Shown here piece by piece: positions 1-5,525 of a stretch of DNA of 10,290 nt; positions within the stretch are counted from its first letter, which is position 1, and each line of letters begins with the position of its first letter. The notes under the pieces were generated by a model. That model ran no database searches. It saw only the letters and a program-made list of their open reading frames with translations, and was not told where the DNA came from. A program made the position numbers and the translations under genes. Where the stretch lies: the NCBI GenBank assembly GCA_964478455.1, contig CAYZJD010000149.1, positions 1 to 10,290 of the forward strand, in the 5' to 3' direction. The DNA comes from CAYZJD01 sp964478455. GTDB lineage: Bacteria; Acidobacteriota; Terriglobia; Bryobacterales; Bryobacteraceae.

Positions 1-602
1 CGGCGCGCGGCATACCGATGCCAGTAAGGACGGTGCCCATTGCGGGATTGCTCGATCTTGAAGATCCGCCCCAAGCCGCCGGAGGCCACAAACGACCGTG
101 CGGCGACGGAACTGGCGAAGCTGCGCACCTGCGTTCCTACCTGGACGACGCGCCCAGACTTCTTGACCGCATCCACCGCCTCGACGAGTTCGCTCATGTT
201 CATCGCCAGAGGCTTTTCGACGTACACGTCCTTGCCGGCCAGGACGGCGTCGCGCAGCATGGTGCAGTGCTGATGGTCCGGCGTGCCGATCACGACCGCG
301 TCAATGTCCGTGAGCGCGAGGATGTCGTGGTAATGCACGAGAGCCTTCGGCTCTCTCCCGGACGCCTCACGCACCGCGGCGGCCGCCTGCCCTCGCTTTT
401 GGCGCCAGGTGTCGCAGACTGCCAAGACCTCGACGTTCATTTCCTTGGCGAACTCGAGGACTTCCCCGAGCAGGCCTCGCTCACCGCAGCCGATCACCGC
501 CACGCCGAGGCGGTCGTTGGCGCCGAGAAGGCGCCGCGGCCGCCAGCCGGCCAACGAAGCGACACAAAGGAACTCACGGCGGTTGCAGGCTGAATCGGGC
601 AT
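1..602 (-). CDS. Gfo/Idh/MocA family oxidoreductase, N-terminal part (runs off the window)
   Basis: This is an NAD(P)-dependent oxidoreductase of the Gfo/Idh/MocA family, which usually oxidises a sugar or polyol hydroxyl; the substrate cannot be read here. About 200 codons are present and the C-terminal half lies beyond base 1. Visible features are a twin-arginine leader (CNRREFLCVASLAGW, residues 6-20), a Rossmann GCGERG loop (38-43), an acidic residue after the second strand (AVCD, 61-64), the GTPDHQH segment (106-112) and the catalytic EKP motif (129-131, lysine 130). The start at 602 is chosen because AGGAGG ends 6 bases upstream; an in-frame ATG at 608 would touch that Shine-Dalgarno. 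About 400 gene-poor bases precede it, so it probably has its own promoter. It is a paralogue of the protein at 5522-6829. The family call is firm; export is inferred from the leader. Confidence 0.9.
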   Translation of the reverse strand, partial: MPDSACNRREFLCVASLAGWRPRRLLGANDRLGVAVIGCGERGLLGEVLEFAKEMNVEVLAVCDTWRQKRGQAAAAVREASGREPKALVHYHDILALTDIDAVVIGTPDHQHCTMLRDAVLAGKDVYVEKPLAMNMSELVEAVDAVKKSGRVVQVGTQVRSFASSVAARSFVASGGLGRIFKIEQSRNGHRPYWHRYAAR

Positions 603-608
603 GTGCAT

Positions 609-614
609 CCTCCT
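609..614 (-). promoter_or_regulatory. Shine-Dalgarno of the oxidoreductase at 1-602
   Basis: The minus strand reads AAAGGAGG here, a near-perfect anti-16S match. It lies 6 bases before the ATG at 602 and directly abuts the alternative in-frame ATG at 608, so it decides the start in favour of 602. Confidence 0.75.
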
Positions 615-1014
615 TTGGCTTGTACCAGACAACGCGCGGCGCTTGAGAGCCGCTCTTACGATGCCACAGTCTGAGCGAGAAGCGCCATGCACAAGGTTAC
701 TCTGCAATACCTCTCCGGTGTTAACTGCCTGCTCTCCTTCGGTCTCTGCCACGACGCTGAACATCGCCCGCTGCTGCCTCTGCCGCAGAAGACGCAGTAC
801 GGCGATGCGCCGCGCGACTCGGCGCAGGCGCGTACCGGACGGCGCTCCCTGGCATGGCCTATGGCGCCGTGGCGGCACGCGGAGTACGAGTACTGGCGGC
901 AGCTGCAAGCAGGCCTATGGGAGTTCGCCGACGATTTCAAGGACGGGGACACGCTCCCGCGCTTACGGTTGCGCCTTGTGGTGATACAGAACGCACTCCT
1001 ATCCCGCATTCCGG
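615..1014. other. Gene-poor stretch between the toxin-antitoxin pair and the oxidoreductase
   Basis: No convincing gene was found in these 400 bases. One line (661-720) has 33 G+C of 60, lower than the flanking housekeeping genes. A plus-strand frame from ATG 687 to 1094 is open for 135 codons and has somewhat protein-like composition around its residues 60-105 (WRQLQAGLWEFADDFKDGD), but it has no clear ribosome site, matches no family I recognise, and its last 80 bases are antisense to the DUF5615 gene. A weak 5-bp hairpin (GCGGC 636-640 with GCCGC 649-653) has no T-tract. The stretch probably holds the promoter of the gene at 1-602, but I could not place a consensus -35/-10 pair. It may be the remains of an insertion. 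Confidence 0.4.
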
Positions 1015-1377
1015 TCAGACGGGCAGGCGCCGGCGCCGGACTGTCTGGTGATCGACGACCACAATCGACCGCTTCAATTCATCTTGAGGGATAGCGTTCA
1101 ATACGCGGCGTACACAGTCGAGTGCTTCCGACTCGCTGTAATTGCCGCCCCGCAGCAAGATGAGCCCAGGTCCGCTGGCGCCGAGGGTCGCCAGGAGCCG
1201 GGGGAAGTCCAGGTCAGCGGTAATCACCACCCGATCTTGGTTGCCGGCCGCAACAAGGATCTCGGTGTCGGGCGCCCTGTCGAGCGAGAGTTGACTGGCG
1301 TGCACGGCATCGTGTCCTTGAGAACTGAGCCAGAAGGCCAACTGCGGCGATAGGGCCATGTCGATGAGGAATCTCAT
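1015..1377 (-). CDS. DUF5615 family PIN-like protein, putative toxin
   Basis: This 120-residue protein belongs to the DUF5615 (Mut7-C/PIN-like) family, presumed nucleases that usually sit beside a DUF433 protein and are treated as toxins. Visible motifs are the N-terminal strand with its acidic residue (FLIDMALS, D6), the GHDAVHA segment (21-27), D37 and E39 in APDTEIL, and ITADLDF (52-58, with D55 and D57), where relatives commonly have T-x-D-x-D-F. These spaced acidic residues are the expected metal-binding set of a PIN-like fold. The length is typical and the gene looks intact. Its ATG overlaps the stop codon of the DUF433 gene by 4 bases (ATGA), so the two are translationally coupled. RNase activity and toxicity are inferred from family and context only. 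The C-terminus ends in a basic run (RRRR). Confidence 0.88.
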   Translation of the reverse strand: MRFLIDMALSPQLAFWLSSQGHDAVHASQLSLDRAPDTEILVAAGNQDRVVITADLDFPRLLATLGASGPGLILLRGGNYSESEALDCVRRVLNAIPQDELKRSIVVVDHQTVRRRRLPV

Positions 1378-1598
1378 CGAATCAATTCGACGGTTTCGTC
1401 TTCGGCAAGGTAAGCCGCGTAACGGAGAGCCTCATCGATGTCTTCCGATTCCAGGTAGGGATAGGCCTTGAGGATTGCTTCTTTGGTGTCGCCAGCCGCG
1501 AGCAAACCGAGCAAACGAGAGACTGGAAAGCGCAGGCCCCGGATGCAAGGCTTACCCGTAGCAACGGTCGGATCGATCGTAATGCGTTCGAAACGCAT
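1374..1598 (-). CDS. DUF433 domain protein, putative antitoxin
   Basis: This 74-residue protein carries a DUF433 domain, a small helix-turn-helix-like fold often found as the antitoxin partner of PIN-like or DUF5615 proteins. The signature runs RITIDPTVATGKPCIRGLR (about residues 5-23), followed by the helical FPVSRLLGLLAAGDT and an acidic tail (YLESEDIDEAL, AEDETVEL). The reading frame also allows TTG at 1607, three codons earlier, but GGAGG at 1609-1613 lies one base from that TTG and 10 bases from the ATG at 1598, so 1598 is preferred. The gene precedes its partner with an ATGA overlap, the common antitoxin-first order. A strong palindrome 33 bases upstream fits autoregulation. GC is lower than in neighbours (32 and 34 of 60 on two counted lines), which fits acquisition by transfer. 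The family is clear; the antitoxin role is inferred. Confidence 0.86.
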   Translation of the reverse strand: MRFERITIDPTVATGKPCIRGLRFPVSRLLGLLAAGDTKEAILKAYPYLESEDIDEALRYAAYLAEDETVELIR

Positions 1599-1608
1599 CC
1601 CAAACAAC

Positions 1609-1613
1609 CCTCC
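1609..1613 (-). promoter_or_regulatory. Shine-Dalgarno of the DUF433 gene
   Basis: The minus strand reads AGAGGAGGG here. It lies 10 bases before the ATG at 1598 but only one base before the alternative TTG at 1607, so it supports the shorter, 74-residue product. Confidence 0.6.
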
Positions 1614-1631
1614 TCTTTCATGATAGGCGAT

Positions 1632-1652
1632 ATTGGCCGTCCGACGGCGAAT
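1632..1652. promoter_or_regulatory. 21-base palindrome, candidate operator of the toxin-antitoxin pair
   Basis: Two 10-base arms flank a central C at 1642: the left arm is ATTGGCCGTC and the right arm is GACGGCGAAT. Nine of the ten base pairs are complementary; only the pair 1635/1649 fails. It lies in the 69-base gap between the end of mrp and the start of DUF433, 33 bases before the DUF433 start. No T-tract follows on the minus strand, which argues against an intrinsic terminator of mrp and for a protein-binding operator. Self-repression by the antitoxin or complex is an inference. Confidence 0.5.
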
Positions 1653-1667
1653 GAGGAACGATCAACG

Positions 1668-2501
1668 TTAGTCCGAGATCTCCATCGTCGGCGCCTTAAC
1701 CGTCCCTGCCTCTTTGAGGCGGGCCGCCGTTTCGCGCGCCATCTCGACGTATACGGCGGCGCGCGGGTCGGAACCGTCGCGGAGCGCAATCGGCCGGCCG
1801 GTGTCTCCACCGAGCCGCACCTCGGGGTCGAGCGGCAACTCCGCCAGCAACGGCACGCTCATCTCCTGGGCCGTCCGGCGGCCGCCGCCGTAACTGAACA
1901 CGTCCACGCGCTCGTTGCAGTGCGGGCAGACGAGGTAGCTCATGTTTTCGACGATGCCGAGGATCTCCACCCGCACCTGCCGGAACATCTGTACCGCCTT
2001 GCGCGCATCCTCCAGCGACACGTCCGACGGCGTGGTGACGACGATGGCGCCGCTGATCGGCACCGTCTGAATCAGGGTGAGCTGCACGTCTCCGGTGCCG
2101 GGCGGCAGGTCAACCACGAGGTAATCCAGCTTGCCCCACTCCACACCGCGAAGGAATTGCTGGACGACGCTGTGCAGCATCGGCCCGCGCCAGATGAGCG
2201 GCCGGTCGCCGGGATTCAGGAACCCCATCGACATCAGCCGGATGCCGTGCTGCTCGAGCGGCTGGATCATCTCGCCGCGGGCCATCGGCGTGTCCATGAT
2301 GCCCATCATCAGCGGCACATTGGGCCCGTAAACGTCGGCGTCCAGAAGGCCGACGCGATGGCCGAGGCCGGCGAGCGCGACCGCAAGGTTCACGGAGACG
2401 GTGGTCTTACCGACGCCGCCTTTGCCGGACCCGACGGCGATGAGGTGGCGCACACCGGGAATAGGGTCTTTGGGCTCAAGGCCCACCTGCTGGGGATTCA
2501 T
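1668..2501 (-). CDS. mrp: Mrp/NBP35-type P-loop ATPase, iron-sulfur cluster carrier
   Basis: This cytoplasmic ATPase of the Mrp/ApbC/NBP35 family binds and transfers Fe-S clusters to apo-proteins. It is 277 residues long. Visible features are the deviant Walker A GSGKGGVGKTT (24-34, signature lysine 27 and P-loop lysine 32), DADVYGPNVP (54-63), the switch II-like DLPPGTGD (131-138), and the conserved CPHC pair (C192, C195) that bridges a cluster between two subunits. Many bacterial Mrp proteins carry an N-terminal MIP18/DUF59 domain; here the P-loop begins almost at once, so this is the short form. The frame stays open to 2774, but that extension is antisense-like, low in family resemblance and overlaps the hydrolase gene in another frame, so the start is placed at ATG 2501, 22 bases after the hydrolase stop. 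The AGAGG before it is only 2 bases away, so initiation may rely on coupling. ApbC is an alternative name. Confidence 0.93.
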   Translation of the reverse strand: MNPQQVGLEPKDPIPGVRHLIAVGSGKGGVGKTTVSVNLAVALAGLGHRVGLLDADVYGPNVPLMMGIMDTPMARGEMIQPLEQHGIRLMSMGFLNPGDRPLIWRGPMLHSVVQQFLRGVEWGKLDYLVVDLPPGTGDVQLTLIQTVPISGAIVVTTPSDVSLEDARKAVQMFRQVRVEILGIVENMSYLVCPHCNERVDVFSYGGGRRTAQEMSVPLLAELPLDPEVRLGGDTGRPIALRDGSDPRAAVYVEMARETAARLKEAGTVKAPTMEISD

Positions 2502-2523
2502 TACCTCTATCGTAGCATCCGGA

Positions 2524-4560
2524 CTAATGCGTCCCCGCGGCGCGGGCCAGCGCATCCCAAAGCTCTCGCGCGTGCCCCAGCAACCTCGGGATATCGCGCT
2601 CGAGCAGGTAGCCCTGTCGCATGAGCTCGCGCGCCGCCTTCTCGCATCTCGCGACATACTCCTCGCGGCTCTTGTATCGAGCTTCGATGGACCGGCGCGG
2701 ATCGCGGCGCCCGGCGCGCTCCGCCTCAGTCGCCGGAAAAGGCAGGAACGATCCGGCCATGCTGAAGAGTTCATCCGGAGCGCCGAGCTTCGGATGGCGG
2801 TGATTCCAGCCCGTGTACGTCGCCAGCGGAACTTCGACCTCCGGCAGGCGGATGCCGGCCGTCTCGTTGCCGTCCGCGTCTACTTGCGGAAGCAGCATCT
2901 CGAACGGCTTGCCGATGATCGGGGGCTCGATGGAGACGATGCCACGGCTGCGGAATTCAGGCCCGTAGTCGACGCGCCATGCCTTATGAATCCGCCGGGG
3001 GAACGCAGTGCCTGGGATGTTGGGGAACTCCACCGCGGCGAGCGGGACGAGCTTGCCATCAGCGATTCTCGGGTGCTGCGAGGGCGGGGGTTCGACGCCA
3101 TCGGCGAGCCAGCGTTCCATGGCAGCAAGCAAGGCGCGCATCAGCGGGCGGAAATCCACGGGATTGTCCAGGTGTTGTTTGCCGTCGCGCGCCGGCGGCC
3201 AGGAGCCGGGCCCGTGCTTTGTGCCGGCGAAGAGGTAAACGCGCGTGTCCTTGGCGAGCGCCGTATCGGCTTTGCCGTCCACATCCGTGTGAATGAGGGA
3301 CGCCGCTCGCCCGTAGTACTCGTAGGAGCTGTTCGTATAGAAGATCTTCGGCGCAACGCCGGCCTTCAGCGCCTCGGCCAGGATGCCGCCGGTCAGGCCC
3401 GTTTCCGCATCGGTTTGCTCCAGGTCCGTGAACGGGAAGATGTCGGTCGGATAGAAGAAGTTCATGAACGGATGGCCGTCGCGCGAAGGTTGCGCGAAAC
3501 GGTGATTGAAGCTGCCGCGGCCGCCGCCAGCGACATGCGCCCAGATTCCGTCGAAGACTCTGCGGCTCCGCTCGTCGCGGTTGAAGCCGTAGTAGAGGAA
3601 TGTGCGAAGGAAGCGCCCGCTCTGCGAGGTCCCGAAGCCGATGGCGCGCTTGATGAACCGCGGCTGGTCGCCGAGCAGCGTGACCGCGCTGCCGGGGGCC
3701 CCGTATTTCAGAAACGAGATGAAGTCCCGGACCGCCGCCGGCCCGAGTCCCACAAGCACCGGGTCCTTCGCCGTGTAGACCAGTTCATAGATCCTGCCCG
3801 GCTCGAATCCGGAACTCATGAAGACCGAGGTGAGGTCGGCTACGGGCTTGCGGTTCTCGTCGTGCGCGAACCGCCACTTACTGCGGGGGATGACGCGCCG
3901 CTGCCCGTCGTTCCGCGCGCGCACGGTCAGTTGCAGAGAGGGATCGTCAGGATTCGCCACCGGGTAGGCGATCATCGTGCGGTCGGCGAGCGAGAAGCTG
4001 AGGACGCGCCGGTCGGGAACGAACTCGGAGCGGACCGGTCCGGTGATCGTGCGGCCACCATCGCGGACGACCGGCGCGTAGAGGCGCATCAGCGAAGGGT
4101 CTTTCGGGACGTCGAACTGCCAGCCCAGCCAGACAAGGGTGAAGCCTCGTTCAAGGAGAAAGCCATCGCCGAACTCCGACTCCTTCTGCGGGTCGCGCGA
4201 GGAAGCGGCGAAGTTGAACGTGTTGAGCATCCCCTTACCGCCGCGGTTGGAGACTTCGAAGAGCACTCTGCCGTTGCCGCGCGCCGCGTCGAGGGGTTTC
4301 AGCACGTAGAGGTCGCTGGAGAACTCAACAAGGCCCTTGTCGTTGGGCGGCGCAAAATCGATGTCGGAGATGATCCGGTTCGCCGGCAATTTCGGGTCGA
4401 TCTCGAAGCGAACCCTGGCGATGATGCGCTCGTAAGGACCGGCAGCGCCGAAGGATCTGCCGTCGAGCACGTCGCTGCGTTCGATCACCTCGACGCGCAG
4501 CACGGCGGCTGAAGCCACCGCGGAGAGAAATAGAACGACACACGCGACACGACCGGACAT
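2524..4560 (-). CDS. Secreted alpha/beta hydrolase domain protein (PF20091-like)
   Basis: This 678-residue protein resembles the large 'alpha/beta hydrolase domain-containing' proteins of the PF20091 type, which are common in acidobacteria and proteobacteria and mostly lack an assigned substrate. Residues 1-18 form a signal peptide (VACVVLFLSAVASA), so it should act in the periplasm or outside. An N-terminal beta-rich region (about 20-260) precedes the hydrolase core. The nucleophile elbow is GFGTSQSGRF (308-317), with S312 the likely nucleophile in a G-x-S-x-S-G-R form; HVAGGGRGSFNHRF (342-355), GTKHGPGSW (446-454) and YTGWNHRH (582-589) supply histidine candidates. Gene order suggests co-transcription with the TIM-barrel gene (32-base gap) and mrp (22-base gap). 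No Shine-Dalgarno is visible before ATG 4560; instead GTATTAATAC lies at 4564-4573. An esterase or lactonase role is plausible but not shown. Confidence 0.85.
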   Translation of the reverse strand: MSGRVACVVLFLSAVASAAVLRVEVIERSDVLDGRSFGAAGPYERIIARVRFEIDPKLPANRIISDIDFAPPNDKGLVEFSSDLYVLKPLDAARGNGRVLFEVSNRGGKGMLNTFNFAASSRDPQKESEFGDGFLLERGFTLVWLGWQFDVPKDPSLMRLYAPVVRDGGRTITGPVRSEFVPDRRVLSFSLADRTMIAYPVANPDDPSLQLTVRARNDGQRRVIPRSKWRFAHDENRKPVADLTSVFMSSGFEPGRIYELVYTAKDPVLVGLGPAAVRDFISFLKYGAPGSAVTLLGDQPRFIKRAIGFGTSQSGRFLRTFLYYGFNRDERSRRVFDGIWAHVAGGGRGSFNHRFAQPSRDGHPFMNFFYPTDIFPFTDLEQTDAETGLTGGILAEALKAGVAPKIFYTNSSYEYYGRAASLIHTDVDGKADTALAKDTRVYLFAGTKHGPGSWPPARDGKQHLDNPVDFRPLMRALLAAMERWLADGVEPPPSQHPRIADGKLVPLAAVEFPNIPGTAFPRRIHKAWRVDYGPEFRSRGIVSIEPPIIGKPFEMLLPQVDADGNETAGIRLPEVEVPLATYTGWNHRHPKLGAPDELFSMAGSFLPFPATEAERAGRRDPRRSIEARYKSREEYVARCEKAARELMRQGYLLERDIPRLLGHARELWDALARAAGTH

Positions 4561-4592
4561 GAAGTATTAATACGGGGCCGCCCCCCGCGCGG

Positions 4593-5525
4593 TCAAGCGA
4601 GGCCGAGCCGCCTGGCAGCGGCGTCAAAGACCGGCAACAGTTTTCGCCGGGCCTCAGCGAACTCCTCCGGCCTCATATGCTCGGCGACGAGCGGCGGCGA
4701 GACGGGAAGAGTCAGGATCTTCTCGGCGAAGAGCGAGTAGTTCATCTCACCCTGAAGAGGGCCGGGCAGATCGTATCCCTTGCCGTCCGCGGCGAGTCGG
4801 AAGTCTTTGAGATGGACGAGAGCGACGCGGTCGCCCAGTGTGCCCACCATCTCGCGCAGCGCGTCATCGCGCTTGGCGTACCGGGCGAGCGGCGTGAGGT
4901 TGGGCGGGTCCAGCACTGCGCCGACGCACTTTGGGACCGTGTCCAACAACCTGCGCAGGGAGGTCGCGTCGGGACAGGCCAGGGTGATGTAAGTTTCGAG
5001 CGCCAGACTCAGCTTCGCCTGTTCGAGTCGCCTTGCGTGGGCTTCGATGAACCGCCGGATGGAATGGGCGGCCTCGGGCGCCAGGTTCCGCGGGTCCGAA
5101 GTCATGAGACCGGCGCCGTAGCCGCCGGTCCACGCGACCAGCGTGTTCGCGCCGATCCTCGCGGCGACATCGATCGCCCGCGCAAAGTCCTCTCGCCGGC
5201 AATCCATCAGGACGTTCTCCGGCGCGCAGGCGTTCACGTAGGCGCCAAGGACCTCCGCCGCGATCCCTTCTTCACGGAGCCATGCTGGGAGGGAGCGCAG
5301 AAACTCCGTGTCCACGCGCGTCCAGGGGAACTGAATCTGGGACTTGCGAAAGCCCGCGGCCCGTGCCGCGGCCAGCGTCCTGCGCGCGGCAGACTCCTCC
5401 GGAGCGAGGTGGCAGAAGATGCCGAGGCGGCCGGGATTCCACCTCGACGGCTTAGCCGGAACGCCGGCCGCGCAGACGAGAGCGCCTGCGCCACTCTTGA
5501 GCAACTGGCGCCGGGTCGTACTCAT
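4593..5525 (-). CDS. Tat-exported TIM-barrel sugar isomerase/epimerase-like protein
   Basis: This 310-residue protein is a xylose isomerase-like TIM barrel (AP endonuclease 2 superfamily), a fold used by sugar isomerases, epimerases and some glycoside-cleaving lyases. A twin-arginine leader opens it (TTRRQLLKSGAGALVCAAGV, residues 3-22). Likely metal ligands are E177 (LALETYI), D206 (AVLDPPN), H238 (VHLKDF) and E282 (VAEHMRPEE), which follow the usual E/D/H/E spacing. The frame is open much further upstream, but that part lies under the oxidoreductase gene; ATG 5525 is chosen because GGAGG (5532-5536) is 6 bases upstream and the protein-like sequence begins there. Its start overlaps the stop of the oxidoreductase gene (ATGA), so the two are probably made together and act on the same sugar. 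The exact reaction is unknown. Confidence 0.88.
   Translation of the reverse strand: MSTTRRQLLKSGAGALVCAAGVPAKPSRWNPGRLGIFCHLAPEESAARRTLAAARAAGFRKSQIQFPWTRVDTEFLRSLPAWLREEGIAAEVLGAYVNACAPENVLMDCRREDFARAIDVAARIGANTLVAWTGGYGAGLMTSDPRNLAPEAAHSIRRFIEAHARRLEQAKLSLALETYITLACPDATSLRRLLDTVPKCVGAVLDPPNLTPLARYAKRDDALREMVGTLGDRVALVHLKDFRLAADGKGYDLPGPLQGEMNYSLFAEKILTLPVSPPLVAEHMRPEEFAEARRKLLPVFDAAARRLGLA

Noticed and set aside
656..1009. A 117-codon minus-strand frame in the gene-poor stretch.
   Set aside because: It is very rich in R, S and C with no motif, and it is opposite the slightly more protein-like plus-strand frame; neither was called as a gene.
1632..1652. The palindrome as an intrinsic terminator for mrp.
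   Set aside because: No T-tract follows the stem on the minus strand, and the full symmetry leaves a very tight loop; an operator fits better.
2502..2774. A 91-residue N-terminal extension of Mrp.
   Set aside because: It overlaps the hydrolase gene in a different frame and does not resemble a DUF59 domain; Mrp-like sequence begins at ATG 2501.
2401..4512. A 703-codon open frame on the plus strand.
   Set aside because: It is antisense to the hydrolase gene, has a repetitive R/A/E/V-rich composition typical of GC-rich shadow frames, and shows no family motif. The minus-strand frame has a signal peptide and a hydrolase elbow.
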